The notes below the pieces were generated by a model that was not told where the DNA came from, did no database searches, and worked only from the letters and a program-made list of their open reading frames with translations. Of a DNA stretch of 37,690 nucleotides, positions 8,181 to 17,540 are shown one piece after another; positions within the stretch are counted from its first letter, which is position 1, and each line of letters starts with the position of its first letter. Location: positions 1 to 37,690 of the forward strand of contig CAZDGN010000017.1 of assembly GCA_964505265.1 (NCBI GenBank). Reading direction: 5' to 3'. Position numbers and translations under genes: made by a program. Source of the DNA: CAILUF01 sp964505265 (GTDB lineage Bacteria; Pseudomonadota; Alphaproteobacteria; Rickettsiales; UBA1997).

Positions 8181-9295
8181 ATCCAATATTTTTAGATCAT
8201 AATTCTACTACTGCAATTCATTCTGAAGTTAGCAATTTGATGCAAGAAATTGCCAGTGAACCATTAAATTCTTCAGCAACACACACTCTTGGAAGAAAAG
8301 CCCAAGCCATTGTTAATAAAGCTAAAGAGCAGGTTTTATCAACTTTAAATGCCAAAAATTATGATATAATTTTTACCTCAAGTGCAACCGAGGCAACTAA
8401 TACTATTTTTTTTGGCGGTAATTTTGAACAAATTTTGTTTTCGAAAATTGAACATGCTTCAGTATTTAATTGTCGTCCTGAAAATCGAGAAATTCTGGAA
8501 ATAAATTCCAATCAAGATGGTGTTATTTCGATAAATGATCTACAAAATAAAATACCAAAAAATTCCAATCATTTCTTGGTTTCGGCAATGGCTTGTAATA
8601 ACGAAACCGGAGTTATACAACCAATTGAGGAGTTGGCAAAAATTACTCATCAAAATCTTGGACTATTTCATTCGGATATGGTTCAAGCACTTGGTAAAAT
8701 TCCGATTGATTTGGAAAGTTTAAATGTTGATTTTGCCTCAATTTCTGCCCATAAAATACATGGTCCAGCTGGAGTTGGAGCTTTAATTTATCGAAAAAAT
8801 CTTGAATTTAAGCCCCTAATTTTTGGAGGTAAACAACAAAATTCCAAAAGGGCAGGGTCGCTAAATATTGCAGGGATTGCGGGTTTTGGTTTGGCTTGCG
8901 AAATTGCTAAAAAAAATTTAACTGAATTTGCTAAAATTCATATTTTAAGAGATTATCTTGAAGAAAATTTACTAAAAATTACCAATGATGATTTGCAAAT
9001 TTTTGGTAAAAATATGCCAAGAATTGCCAATACTTGTTTTTATGCCGTAAAAAATTTAAATAACCAAACCCAACTTATTAATTTTGATTTAAATAATATT
9101 TGTGTAAGTGCTGGAGCCTCATGTTCTTCAGGTTCGGTGAGTAGTTCGAAAACTTTGCAAGCAATGAATATAGAAAGTGAATTTTTAAATGGAAGTATAA
9201 GGGTTAGTCTATCGACTAAAAATAAAATCGAAGAAATTAATTATTTTTTAAAAATATTTAAAGAATTTTATAACAAAAAAATAAAAAAATTATGA
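8177..9295 (+). CDS. IscS-like class V cysteine desulfurase (second copy)
   Basis: This PLP enzyme should abstract sulfur from cysteine as a persulfide. The 372-residue product is distinctly diverged from the next gene but has all key residues: the SSATEATN phosphate-binding segment (68-75), the PLP lysine in SAHKIHGP (K193) and the catalytic cysteine in SAGASCSSGS (C316). It is shorter than IscS by about 33 residues, mainly at the C-terminus where IscS contacts IscU and other acceptors. Rickettsia also carries a desulfurase-like gene between iscR and iscS. It overlaps iscR and iscS by 4 bases each. Its partner is unknown; a special acceptor or support of IscS are both possible. Confidence 0.92.
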   Translation: MNPIFLDHNSTTAIHSEVSNLMQEIASEPLNSSATHTLGRKAQAIVNKAKEQVLSTLNAKNYDIIFTSSATEATNTIFFGGNFEQILFSKIEHASVFNCRPENREILEINSNQDGVISINDLQNKIPKNSNHFLVSAMACNNETGVIQPIEELAKITHQNLGLFHSDMVQALGKIPIDLESLNVDFASISAHKIHGPAGVGALIYRKNLEFKPLIFGGKQQNSKRAGSLNIAGIAGFGLACEIAKKNLTEFAKIHILRDYLEENLLKITNDDLQIFGKNMPRIANTCFYAVKNLNNQTQLINFDLNNICVSAGASCSSGSVSSSKTLQAMNIESEFLNGSIRVSLSTKNKIEEINYFLKIFKEFYNKKIKKL

Positions 9296-10509
9296 CAATA
9301 AAATTGCCAATATATATGGATTATCAATCAACAACGCCAATTGACCCAAGAGTCATTGACAAAATGGTTGAGGTCATGAAAAATGATTACGGTAATCCGC
9401 ATTCAAGAAGCCATGCTTTTGGCTGGAAGGCGGAAGAAATTGTTGAAAATTCTCGTTCACAAATTGCTAAATTGATTAATGCCAATGAAAAAGAGATTTT
9501 TTTTACTTCTGGAGCCACAGAATCAAATAATATAGCCATCAAGGGTGTCGCCAAATTTTATGAAAATCTTGGTAAAAAACATATTATAACTTTAACAACT
9601 GAACACAAATGTGTTATTAATTCGTGTCGTGACCTCGAGCAAGATGGTTTTAAAATCACTTTTTTGCCAGTCCAAAAAAATGGCCTAGTTGATTTAAATT
9701 TGCTTGAATCAAGTATTAATGAGCAAACTGCCTTAGTTTCGATTATGGCAGTGAACAATGAAATTGGTGTAATTCAGCCGCTTGCTGAAATTGGAGCTTT
9801 ATGCCGAAAAAAAGGAGTGTTTTTTCATACTGACTGTGCCCAAAGTTTTGGCAAAATTCCACTCGATGTTGAAAAGATGAATATTGACTTGATGAGTATT
9901 TCTGGTCATAAAATCTATGGTCCAAAAGGAATTGGAGCAATTTATATTCGCAGAAAGCCACGTGTTAGAATTAAGTCGATGATTAGTGGTGGCGGTCAAG
10001 AGCGAGGAATCAGAAGTGGAACGGTTCCAACGCAGTTAGTGGCGGGCTTAGGCTTAGCCTCAGAAATTGCCCAAAATGAAATGTCTAAAGATTATGAAAA
10101 AATCAAAAAATTTAGCCAAAAATTTTACGATGCCATGCAGAAATTAACCCATGTTTATCTTAATGGTGATTTAAAGCAACGCTATCTTGGTAATTTAAAT
10201 TTTTCTTTTGCTGGAATTGAAGGCGAATCAATGATTATGGCTATTAAAGATTTGGCGGTGTCTTCAGGCTCGGCTTGCACTTCAGCCTCGCTTGAGCCAT
10301 CTTATGTTTTGCATGCTCTTGGTGTTGATGATGAACTTGCCCACACTTCTATTCGCTTTGGTTTTGGTAGGTTTACAACCGAAGAGGAAATTGATTATGC
10401 AATAAATTTAATTTCACAAAAGGTTGAAAAACTTCGAGCGATGAGCCCTTTATGGGAAATGATGCAAGACGGAATCGATATAAAATCTATTAACTGGAAA
10501 TCTCATTAA
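9292..10509 (+). CDS. iscS: Cysteine desulfurase IscS
   Basis: IscS supplies persulfide sulfur to IscU and to tRNA-thiolation enzymes. The 405-residue frame matches classical IscS along its length: YMDYQSTTPIDPRV at the start, FTSGATESNN (71-80), TTEHK with H105 stacking on PLP, SGHKIYGPKG with Schiff-base lysine K207, and SSGSACTSASLEPSYVLHALG with catalytic C329 in the mobile loop. The C-terminal tail ending SINWKSH is the family's typical end. Its ATG overlaps the TGA of the preceding gene, so translation is probably coupled, and iscU follows 18 bases downstream. Confidence 0.97.
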   Translation: MTIKLPIYMDYQSTTPIDPRVIDKMVEVMKNDYGNPHSRSHAFGWKAEEIVENSRSQIAKLINANEKEIFFTSGATESNNIAIKGVAKFYENLGKKHIITLTTEHKCVINSCRDLEQDGFKITFLPVQKNGLVDLNLLESSINEQTALVSIMAVNNEIGVIQPLAEIGALCRKKGVFFHTDCAQSFGKIPLDVEKMNIDLMSISGHKIYGPKGIGAIYIRRKPRVRIKSMISGGGQERGIRSGTVPTQLVAGLGLASEIAQNEMSKDYEKIKKFSQKFYDAMQKLTHVYLNGDLKQRYLGNLNFSFAGIEGESMIMAIKDLAVSSGSACTSASLEPSYVLHALGVDDELAHTSIRFGFGRFTTEEEIDYAINLISQKVEKLRAMSPLWEMMQDGIDIKSINWKSH

Positions 10510-10527
10510 TTTAATTTATAACACATT

Positions 10528-10914
10528 ATGTCATACTCAAAAGAACTTCTAAATCACTACGAAAACCCGCAAAATGTTGGGTCATTTGCTAAAGATGAAA
10601 AAAACATAGGTACGGGCTTGGTTGGTGCGCCTGCTTGTGGCGATGTTATGAAATTGCAAATCAAAGTTTCTGACGATGGAATTATCGAAGATGCTAAATT
10701 TAAAACTTTTGGTTGTGGTTCGGCTATTGCTTCTAGTTCGCTTGCAACTGAATGGATAAAGGGAATGAAAATTGATGAGGCTGTTAAAATTACCAATAAG
10801 GAAATTGCCGAAGAATTATCGCTTCCACCAATTAAAATTCATTGTTCAGTTTTAGCGGAAGAGGCAATAAAATCAGCAATTGAAGATTATAAAAAACAAA
10901 AAGAAAATAAATAA
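10528..10914 (+). CDS. iscU: Fe-S cluster assembly scaffold IscU
   Basis: IscU is the scaffold on which 2Fe-2S clusters form before chaperone-assisted release. The 128-residue protein has the ligand set C37 and D39 (GAPACGD), C63 (FGCGSAIASSS) and H105/C106. The LPPIKIHCS segment corresponds to the LPPVK motif bound by HscA. Length matches the family. It sits between iscS and iscA in canonical order. Confidence 0.97.
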   Translation: MSYSKELLNHYENPQNVGSFAKDEKNIGTGLVGAPACGDVMKLQIKVSDDGIIEDAKFKTFGCGSAIASSSLATEWIKGMKIDEAVKITNKEIAEELSLPPIKIHCSVLAEEAIKSAIEDYKKQKENK

Positions 10915-10915
10915 A

Positions 10916-11302
10916 ATGAATATAAAATTTTCTGCCAGCGGAAATCCAATTGTTGATTATCTTAAAATTAATCCAGAGGCCATTTTGCAAATTGAAAAAA
11001 TTTTGCAAAAAAGAGCTGAGCCTTGCGATGGTATTCGTGTTGGAGTTCGAACTAGAGGTTGTTCAGGCTTAAGTTATACCATTGAATATGCTATAAAAGA
11101 TAAAAATATCACTAAATTTGATGATGTAGTAATTTGCCATAATTCTGGCAAAGAAATTCAGATTTTTATTGACCCAAAAGTCTCAATGTTTCTAATCGGA
11201 AGTGAAATGATTTTTAAACAAGATGAATTGAGTTCGGGCTTTGATTTTGTTAATCCAAATGAAAAGGGTAGATGCGGTTGTGGGGAGAGTTTTAATATAT
11301 GA
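10916..11302 (+). CDS. iscA: A-type Fe-S carrier IscA
   Basis: IscA proteins carry Fe-S clusters or iron to target apoproteins. From the ATG at 10916 the product is 128 residues with the A-type signature cysteines C49 (RGCSGLSY), C120 and C122 (GRCGCGESF). A longer frame opens at 10880, but its extra 12 residues are a lysine-rich shadow of the iscU 3' end, and an ATG one base after the iscU stop is far more plausible. The N-terminal ~15 residues are longer than in E. coli IscA. The stop overlaps the hscB start by 4 bases. Confidence 0.93.
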   Translation: MNIKFSASGNPIVDYLKINPEAILQIEKILQKRAEPCDGIRVGVRTRGCSGLSYTIEYAIKDKNITKFDDVVICHNSGKEIQIFIDPKVSMFLIGSEMIFKQDELSSGFDFVNPNEKGRCGCGESFNI

Positions 11303-11778
11303 TGAATCATTTTTTTAATTTAAATCTTGAAGTCAAATATGATTTGGATTTTGATTTATTAGAGAAAAATTATCTAGAATTGCAACAGCAATATCACCCT
11401 GATAAATCATTAAGCGACTTAGAAAAATCAATAGCCATAAATGAATCATACAAAATTTTAAATAATCCAATATTAAGGGCAGAGCATTTACTGGAATTGC
11501 AAAATATTTTTTTAGATGATGATAAGCAAAGTCTCAAACCTGATATTGAAATTTTGAAAGAAGTAATTTTGCTTCAAGAAAATATTGAAGATTGTCAAAA
11601 TATTGAGCAATTAAATATCTATAAGCAATCCATCGAAAATCAAAATGCTGATTTAATTTTTCAATTTTTAAAAAATTATCAAGCTAAAAATTTTGAAATT
11701 GCTGGTCAAAATATTATTAAAATAAAATATTTAAAAAAAACTTTGGAATTAATAAAAAACAAATTAAAGAATATTTAA
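11299..11778 (+). CDS. hscB: Fe-S co-chaperone HscB (J-domain protein)
   Basis: HscB brings IscU to HscA and stimulates its ATPase. The 159-residue product has an N-terminal J domain with the invariant HPD in QQYHPDKS (about 31-38) and the following helix NESYKILNNPILRAEHLLEL, closely matching HscB. The C-terminal ~85 residues are a helical region of the size expected for the IscU-binding three-helix bundle, though little is conserved at sequence level. It overlaps iscA by 4 bases and abuts hscA directly. Confidence 0.93.
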   Translation: MMNHFFNLNLEVKYDLDFDLLEKNYLELQQQYHPDKSLSDLEKSIAINESYKILNNPILRAEHLLELQNIFLDDDKQSLKPDIEILKEVILLQENIEDCQNIEQLNIYKQSIENQNADLIFQFLKNYQAKNFEIAGQNIIKIKYLKKTLELIKNKLKNI

Positions 11779-13557
11779 ATGAGTCTATTGCAAATTTCTG
11801 AACCAATCGCAAATAATCAAATTGATGCTAGTGAAATCGTTATTGGTATCGATCTTGGAACTACGAATTCATTAGTTGGAGCGATAGTGAATGATAAATT
11901 AGTTTTATGTGAAGATAATAACAAAAAAAACTTAATTAATTCTAAGGTAGTCTTCGATGAAAATGGAGATTTTGTTGGTGTAGGTAAAAATTTTTCTGGC
12001 AAATATGAGATTTTTTCAATAAAAAGAATTATGGGGAAAAATTTTGCCGAACTTAAAAATTTAAAAAATATTCATCCATCATATCGAGATTTAATTTTAG
12101 ATAATAGTCAAAATAATGAAGCAATTTCATTGCAAATTGGCAATAAAAAAATCACCGCAATTGAAATTTCAGCTTTGATTTTAAAATATTTAAAAGAAAT
12201 TGCTGAAAAAAAATTTGCTTCCAAAATCACTAAGGCAGTTATTACGGTTCCCGCCTATTTTGATGAAAATGCTAAAAATGCTACTAAACAATCGGCAAAA
12301 ATTGCTGGTTTAGAAGTTTTGCGTCTATTGAATGAGCCAACCGCAGGTGCTTTAGCCTTCGGATTAGACAATAAAGCCATCGGCACCTATTTGGTTTATG
12401 ATTTGGGTGGCGGAACTTTTGATGTTTCGGTATTAAAAATCACCAATGGAGTTTTGCGGGTTATTGGTGTGGCAGGTGATAATAATTTTGGCGGTGACGA
12501 TATTGATGATTTGTTAATTCAAGCGGGTTATAAAAATGCCAAAGAGATTAAGGAAAACCTGAGTTTTCAAGAGAGTTATGGTTCTTTAACTAGGGCAAAA
12601 TTTAATGAAATTATTTTTCCAAAAATCCAAAATTCTATTAAAATTATACAAGATTTAATTTTGGATTTAGAACTGGATAAATCAAGCCTTGACGGTATAA
12701 TTTTAGTTGGTGGTTCTACGCGAATTCCTTTAATTTTTGATGAATTAAAAAAAATATTTGGTGATAAAATTTTGAACAATACTGACCCTGATCGCATTGT
12801 TGCAATTGGTGCTTGTTATCAAGCCTATAATTTATCTGGACAAAAAAATAATTTATTGCTAGATGTTAATCCGCTTTCGCTTGGAATTGAGATGATGGGA
12901 GGAATTGTTGATAAAATTATTTACCGTAATTCAACTATTCCAATTTCAAAAAGCAAAGAATTTACCACCTATGCCGATAATCAAACTGCAATGAAATTTC
13001 ATATTGTTCAAGGTGAGCGCGAGCTTGCAAAAGATTGTAGGTCACTAGCGAATTTTGAAGTAAAAAATATTCCAGCTTTTAAAGCAGGAATTGCCCGAGT
13101 TAAAATTACTTTTACCCTTGATGCCGATGGGCTTTTAACGATAGTTTCCGAAGAAAAATTTACCTCACAAAAGCAAGAAATTTTGGTTAAGCCGAGTTTT
13201 GGTTTGAGTGAAAATGAAGTTAAAAATATTTTATTAAACTCTCTAGAAAACTCTAAAAAAGATATGGAAGAACGATTATTGATAGAAGATAAGGTTAAAA
13301 TTAATAAAGATTTGGAGTTATTAAAGCAAGATTTGGTAAGTCCGCAATTAATGATTTTAGAGAAGCAAAAAACCGAATTAATCGAGTTAATTGATAAGAT
13401 TGAAAGAGGTATTTTAGAAAATCTCTCGCGCCAACAACTTAAATTACTTCACGAGGATTTAATAAAAAAATCGGAAAATATTATTTTGCAAAAAGTTAAT
13501 CAAGCCTTGAATCAAAATATTCGTGGTAAAAATATTGGTGCCGAGGAGTTTAAATAA
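11779..13557 (+). CDS. hscA: Fe-S chaperone HscA (Hsp70 family)
   Basis: HscA is the specialised Hsp70 that drives cluster transfer from IscU. The 592-residue product has the Hsp70 ATPase motifs GIDLGTTNSLVG (23-34), ITVPAYFDENAK, LNEPTAGALAFG, VYDLGGGTFDVSVL and ILVGGSTRIP. A substrate-binding domain starts around LLDVNPLSLGIE and the last ~100 residues are a helical lid. It is slightly shorter than E. coli HscA (616). It starts immediately after the hscB stop. No ferredoxin gene follows, unlike many isc operons. Its stop codon directly abuts that of the convergent gene at 13558, leaving no intergenic base. Confidence 0.95.
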   Translation: MSLLQISEPIANNQIDASEIVIGIDLGTTNSLVGAIVNDKLVLCEDNNKKNLINSKVVFDENGDFVGVGKNFSGKYEIFSIKRIMGKNFAELKNLKNIHPSYRDLILDNSQNNEAISLQIGNKKITAIEISALILKYLKEIAEKKFASKITKAVITVPAYFDENAKNATKQSAKIAGLEVLRLLNEPTAGALAFGLDNKAIGTYLVYDLGGGTFDVSVLKITNGVLRVIGVAGDNNFGGDDIDDLLIQAGYKNAKEIKENLSFQESYGSLTRAKFNEIIFPKIQNSIKIIQDLILDLELDKSSLDGIILVGGSTRIPLIFDELKKIFGDKILNNTDPDRIVAIGACYQAYNLSGQKNNLLLDVNPLSLGIEMMGGIVDKIIYRNSTIPISKSKEFTTYADNQTAMKFHIVQGERELAKDCRSLANFEVKNIPAFKAGIARVKITFTLDADGLLTIVSEEKFTSQKQEILVKPSFGLSENEVKNILLNSLENSKKDMEERLLIEDKVKINKDLELLKQDLVSPQLMILEKQKTELIELIDKIERGILENLSRQQLKLLHEDLIKKSENIILQKVNQALNQNIRGKNIGAEEFK

Positions 13558-14583
13558 CTATCTTCTAAAAAAAATTCTACGATTTAAAAATAATAAGACC
13601 GAGATTAATATGAAGTTAATCAAATATGGCATTAATTCCAAAACTAATTCGCGATAGATTACCCGATTTTTTATTCCATAAAACACAATATAAGGATAAT
13701 CAATTAATTTACTTGCAACAACAAAATTCCCATTTTTATTTAAAATATTAAATTCGCTAAGAACGCTATTTTTTTGCTCTGGATTGTATTTTTTTATTAA
13801 ATTTAATATTGTTTTATTTTCTGAAAAAGTTTTTTTCTTGGATTCTAATATTAACTTTTTATCAGAATTAAATATTGCAAATCTTCCTTTTAAATTATTT
13901 TCAATTTCAAATAAATCAATCAAGGCTTCAATTTTAACACTTAAAACCGAGGTGCCAAGGTGATAACCCTTTTCCCCAACCAATCCAACTGCAACTGGAA
14001 GAACATTTTGCCCGCTTAAAGCGCCAACTACCGATGTCCCAACCTGAAGTTTCCATGGATTATGTTGGGTTTTTTCTAGATAATCGCGCGAAGATAAATC
14101 TATTGGTTTTAAAACTTTGCCCGCACTACTGGCAATTAAATATTTATTGCTATCAATCCAATAAAGCATAGCATCGTAATAAATTTCATTGGCATTTTGA
14201 TTTTGATTTCTAACTCTATCAATTGAGGATAAAATATCCACCGCCTGCGAACCAAATGATTTGGTTTTTAAAATGTCATGATTTACAGAATTTAGCAATA
14301 ATTGCGAATAGTTTAAAAAACCCTGATAGTGACTGGCAATTTGATTGGCTATAGCCATATATTCATTGGTTTTTTGCTGAATCAAACCTTGATATTTTTG
14401 ATAAGAAAAATAAAAAATATTGAGATAGAGAATTAAAAAAATTAATAAAAATTTACCTCTATTAGCTTTTTCAAATTCAAAATTTATGGATTTTTTTTTA
14501 GAAAATTGACTCAATTTTCTAATTTTATTGTTGGGCTTCAGAAAATTTGGCATTCTATAATTTTTTTTTATAAAATTTTTCAT
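13558..14583 (-). CDS. Membrane-anchored Cache-like sensor protein without output domain
   Basis: The product is about 341 residues from the ATG at 14583; an upstream TTG at 14592 would add three. A basic N-terminal tail (~40 residues) precedes a membrane segment (FLLIFLILYLNIFYFSY). A roughly 250-residue extracytoplasmic region follows, containing SSRDYLEKTQHNPWKLQVGTS and VLPVAVGLV stretches that resemble double-Cache (PDC) domains. A second membrane segment lies near the end (LMPYLINFILISVLLFL), then only RRIFFRR. In known Cache receptors this topology precedes a histidine kinase, GGDEF or chemoreceptor domain; here there is none and the frame ends cleanly. It is downstream of ispH by about 15 bases. 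Function unknown; the Cache assignment is by pattern only. Confidence 0.7.
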   Translation of the reverse strand: MKNFIKKNYRMPNFLKPNNKIRKLSQFSKKKSINFEFEKANRGKFLLIFLILYLNIFYFSYQKYQGLIQQKTNEYMAIANQIASHYQGFLNYSQLLLNSVNHDILKTKSFGSQAVDILSSIDRVRNQNQNANEIYYDAMLYWIDSNKYLIASSAGKVLKPIDLSSRDYLEKTQHNPWKLQVGTSVVGALSGQNVLPVAVGLVGEKGYHLGTSVLSVKIEALIDLFEIENNLKGRFAIFNSDKKLILESKKKTFSENKTILNLIKKYNPEQKNSVLSEFNILNKNGNFVVASKLIDYPYIVFYGIKNRVIYRELVLELMPYLINFILISVLLFLNRRIFFRR

Positions 14584-14598
14584 ATTTATCAATTAAAT

Positions 14599-15531
14599 TT
14601 ATTTCCTAACTTTTCTAGGTAGTGCAAAAAAAGTGTTTTCTTCAATGCCATTCATATCGCTAACTTTAACCTCAGAATTGCTAATTTCTTTAATTTTGTT
14701 AACAACCTCCTGTACTAAAATTTCTGGGGCTGAAGCTCCCGCGGTTAGACCGATTTTATCAATATTTTTGAACCATTCTTTTTGTAAATCTTGTTCGCCA
14801 TTGATTAGATATGATGGCAGTCCAAATTCCTCACCTAAATCGCGGAGTCGATTAGAATTTGATGAATTTTGAGCACCAATTACTAGCAAAATATCAACTA
14901 TCTTACATAGGCTTCGAACAGCGTCTTGACGGTTTTGAGTGGCATAGCAAATATCTTTAGTTGCTAAACCTTTTTCAATTGATGGAAATCTCGACTCCAA
15001 AATATCGACAATTTTTTTGGTATCGTCAACACTCAGGGTAGTTTGCGAAACAAAAGTGATTTTGGCATCGCTTTTAATTTGAATATTTCTGGCATCATCC
15101 TCGTTAGTGACTAGGATTACAGGTTTTTTTACTCGACCCGAAGTGCCTTCAACTTCGGGATGTCCTCGGTGACCAATTAAAATAACTTCATAATCCTCTT
15201 CTTCAAATTTTTTAGCTTCGCGATGCACTTTACTAACCAAAGGGCAGGTAGCATCAATTACCTCAAGACCGCGATTTGTGGCATCTTCTTCTACTTTATC
15301 GGATACGCCATGAGCAGAAAATATAGTGATTGCTCCTTCGGGGATTTCACTAACTTCGCTGACAAAAATTGCCCCCTTTTTTTTGAGCGATTCAACCACA
15401 TATTTGTTGTGAACAATTTCGTGGCGAACATAAACTGGTGCTCCAAATTTGGAGATAGCTTTTTCAACGGTTTCTATCGCTCTGGTTACTCCAGCACAGA
15501 ATCCGCGGGGTTTAGCAAGAATAATTTCCAT
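14599..15531 (-). CDS. ispH: 4-hydroxy-3-methylbut-2-enyl diphosphate reductase (IspH/LytB)
   Basis: IspH makes IPP and DMAPP in the last step of the MEP isoprenoid pathway using a 4Fe-4S cluster. The 310-residue product carries the three cluster cysteines: C12 (KPRGFCAGV), the cysteine of IDATCPLVSKVHREA near 96 and that of DICYATQNRQDAV near 195. Substrate-binding segments HEIVHNKYVV, SAHGVS and QTTLS are also intact. Length is normal. It follows nadA by 3 bases and supplies precursors for UppS, encoded at 22998. Confidence 0.97.
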   Translation of the reverse strand: MEIILAKPRGFCAGVTRAIETVEKAISKFGAPVYVRHEIVHNKYVVESLKKKGAIFVSEVSEIPEGAITIFSAHGVSDKVEEDATNRGLEVIDATCPLVSKVHREAKKFEEEDYEVILIGHRGHPEVEGTSGRVKKPVILVTNEDDARNIQIKSDAKITFVSQTTLSVDDTKKIVDILESRFPSIEKGLATKDICYATQNRQDAVRSLCKIVDILLVIGAQNSSNSNRLRDLGEEFGLPSYLINGEQDLQKEWFKNIDKIGLTAGASAPEILVQEVVNKIKEISNSEVKVSDMNGIEENTFFALPRKVRK

Positions 15532-15534
15532 AAT

Positions 15535-16494
15535 TTACGACATTTCTAACATTTTCTTTAATGGCTTTTCAGCTTGAATTCTAAGTGATTCACTTAAATT
15601 TAACTCACCGCCAAATCGAGATTTATTTTCTAACTTAATTACTTCATGTAATTTTTCTATATTATTAAGTTGCATATAAGGGCAATTATTGCAAGCATTG
15701 CAACCTGAACTATTCAAAAAAGGACAATCATAAAATTTGGCACTTGGGTTAATTTTATTCATTTGATGAATAATATGTGGCTCGGTTAACACAATAAATT
15801 CTGCGCCTTGATTATCTTTCACATAATTGAGCAGTGATGAAGTTGAGCCAATATGGTTGGCATATCTAAGTAAATCTTCAGGGCATTCAGGGTGGGCGAT
15901 TATTTTAGCGTTTGGGTATTTTGCGGTTAATTTGATTAACTCTCTTTCACTAAATTGTTCATGAACTATGCAACTTCCGTTCCATAAAATCATATCTCGA
16001 CCGGTTTTTTTCATAATAAAGCGACCTAAATGTTGATCTGGTGCAAAGATAATTTTCTTATTGAGCGGGATTTGTGAAATAATTTTTTCAGCATTGCTTG
16101 AGGTAACTATAATATCGCTTAGAGCCTTGATTTCTGCGGAACAATTGATATAGGTGATGGCTATGGCATCGGGATTTTGCTGGCGAAATTTGGCAAAATC
16201 ATCAGGCTTGCAAGAATCTTCGAGACTACAACCAGCTTTAAAATCTGGTACTAAAACTTTCTTTTGTGGAGATAAAATTTTGGCGACTTCAGCCATAAAT
16301 TTGACGCCACAAAAAATAATTTCGTCGGCATCTGTGGTGCTGGCTTTTCTAGATAAATCTAGGGAATCCCCAACGAAATCGGCAATATCTTGGATTTCTT
16401 CATCTTGGTAAAAGTGAGCAAGAATCACGGCATTTCGCTGTTTTTTTAGGGATAAAATTTCTTCGATTAGTTGATTGTTGTTTGATAAATTCAT
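15535..16494 (-). CDS. nadA: Quinolinate synthase A
   Basis: NadA condenses iminoaspartate with dihydroxyacetone phosphate to quinolinate in de novo NAD synthesis and carries a 4Fe-4S cluster. The 319-residue product has the family's AHFYQDEEIQDIADFVGDSL opening, YINCSAE, the HPECPEDLL segment and the C-terminal cluster region SSGCNACNNCPYM. Length is typical of the short form. It lies between trpS (1 base upstream) and ispH (3 bases downstream). No nadB or nadC is in the window, so whether the pathway is complete cannot be told here. Confidence 0.96.
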   Translation of the reverse strand: MNLSNNNQLIEEILSLKKQRNAVILAHFYQDEEIQDIADFVGDSLDLSRKASTTDADEIIFCGVKFMAEVAKILSPQKKVLVPDFKAGCSLEDSCKPDDFAKFRQQNPDAIAITYINCSAEIKALSDIIVTSSNAEKIISQIPLNKKIIFAPDQHLGRFIMKKTGRDMILWNGSCIVHEQFSERELIKLTAKYPNAKIIAHPECPEDLLRYANHIGSTSSLLNYVKDNQGAEFIVLTEPHIIHQMNKINPSAKFYDCPFLNSSGCNACNNCPYMQLNNIEKLHEVIKLENKSRFGGELNLSESLRIQAEKPLKKMLEMS

Positions 16495-16495
16495 A

Positions 16496-17482
16496 TTAAA
16501 TTAATCCTAAAATTTGATAAACATCATTGCGGGTTTTTGAAGCTGTTTGCTCCGCAAATTCTTTGCCTTCAAGAAATATTTTGTCTAAGAAATCTTGATT
16601 TGCAATTAGTTCATTGATTTTTTTATTTATCGGTGAAAGCTCAGAAATTAAGAGTTCAGCCAAATCTTGTTTGAATTTTCCATAGCCAGAATTTTGATAA
16701 ATTTCAGCAATTTCAATTGGATTTTTGCCATTAAATGCACCAAAAATGTTAAGTAAATTAAAAAGCTCTGGTCTAGATTGGTCGTAAGAAATGTGATTTA
16801 AAGAATCGGTTTTAGATTTTTTTATTTTTTTCAAAATATCATCGCTTGAATCAAGAAGATTGATGCGAGAAATTTCAGCTGGGTCAGATTTGCTCATTTT
16901 TTTGTTACCGTCTTGCAAAGACATTATTCGTTTCGTTTCTTTAATTATTAACGGTTCTGGCAATTTGAAATAATTAATATCAAAATTGCGATTGAAGGCT
17001 AAAGCAATATCGCGACAAAGCTCGATATGTTGTTTTTGGTCTTCGCCAACAGGAACAATATCGGTGTGATAAAGTAAAATATCGCAAGCCATTAAAACTG
17101 GATAAGAATAAAGACCAAGATTGGCATTTTCAGTGCTGTTATTTTGAGTTTTATCTTTGAATTGAGTCATTCGATTAAGCCAACCTAGCGGTGTTATGGT
17201 GGAAAAAATCCATGCTAATTCGCTATGAGCTGGCACTTGGCTTTGCACAAAAATTTTTGATTTTTTAATATCAAGACCGCAAGCAATATATGTTGCTAGG
17301 GTTTGATAAATATTTTTTTTCAGCTCAATTGGATTTTGCTTTATAGTAATGGCGTGTAAATTCATGACACCAAACAAACATGAGTGCGAATTTTGAAATT
17401 GAAGCCAATTTTTAATGGCACCAAGATAATTGCCCAAGTGAATATTGCCAGTAGGTTGTATTCCAGAAAATATTTTTTTCAA
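16496..17482 (-). CDS. trpS: Tryptophanyl-tRNA synthetase
   Basis: TrpS is a class I synthetase that charges tRNA-Trp. The 328-residue product has the HIGH-equivalent PTGNIHLGNYLGA near the start and the KMSKS motif in GNKKMSKSDP near 195. The start codon is TTG: the translation MKKIFSGIQPTGNIHLGN begins exactly where family members begin, and no ATG lies between it and the HIGH motif. This is the upstream gene of a tight minus-strand cluster with nadA, ispH and the Cache-like gene, and is divergent from rnpB. Confidence 0.96.
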   Translation of the reverse strand: MKKIFSGIQPTGNIHLGNYLGAIKNWLQFQNSHSCLFGVMNLHAITIKQNPIELKKNIYQTLATYIACGLDIKKSKIFVQSQVPAHSELAWIFSTITPLGWLNRMTQFKDKTQNNSTENANLGLYSYPVLMACDILLYHTDIVPVGEDQKQHIELCRDIALAFNRNFDINYFKLPEPLIIKETKRIMSLQDGNKKMSKSDPAEISRINLLDSSDDILKKIKKSKTDSLNHISYDQSRPELFNLLNIFGAFNGKNPIEIAEIYQNSGYGKFKQDLAELLISELSPINKKINELIANQDFLDKIFLEGKEFAEQTASKTRNDVYQILGLI

Positions 17483-17540
17483 TTTTAAAAAATTAAAAGT
17501 TGTAAAAAGTTATAGTATATTTTAAAATATAATTTATTGT

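Noticed and set aside
10880..10915. N-terminal extension of iscA
   Set aside because: The extra codons overlap the end of iscU in another frame, are only lysine-rich AT sequence, and an ATG at 10916 gives the expected protein.
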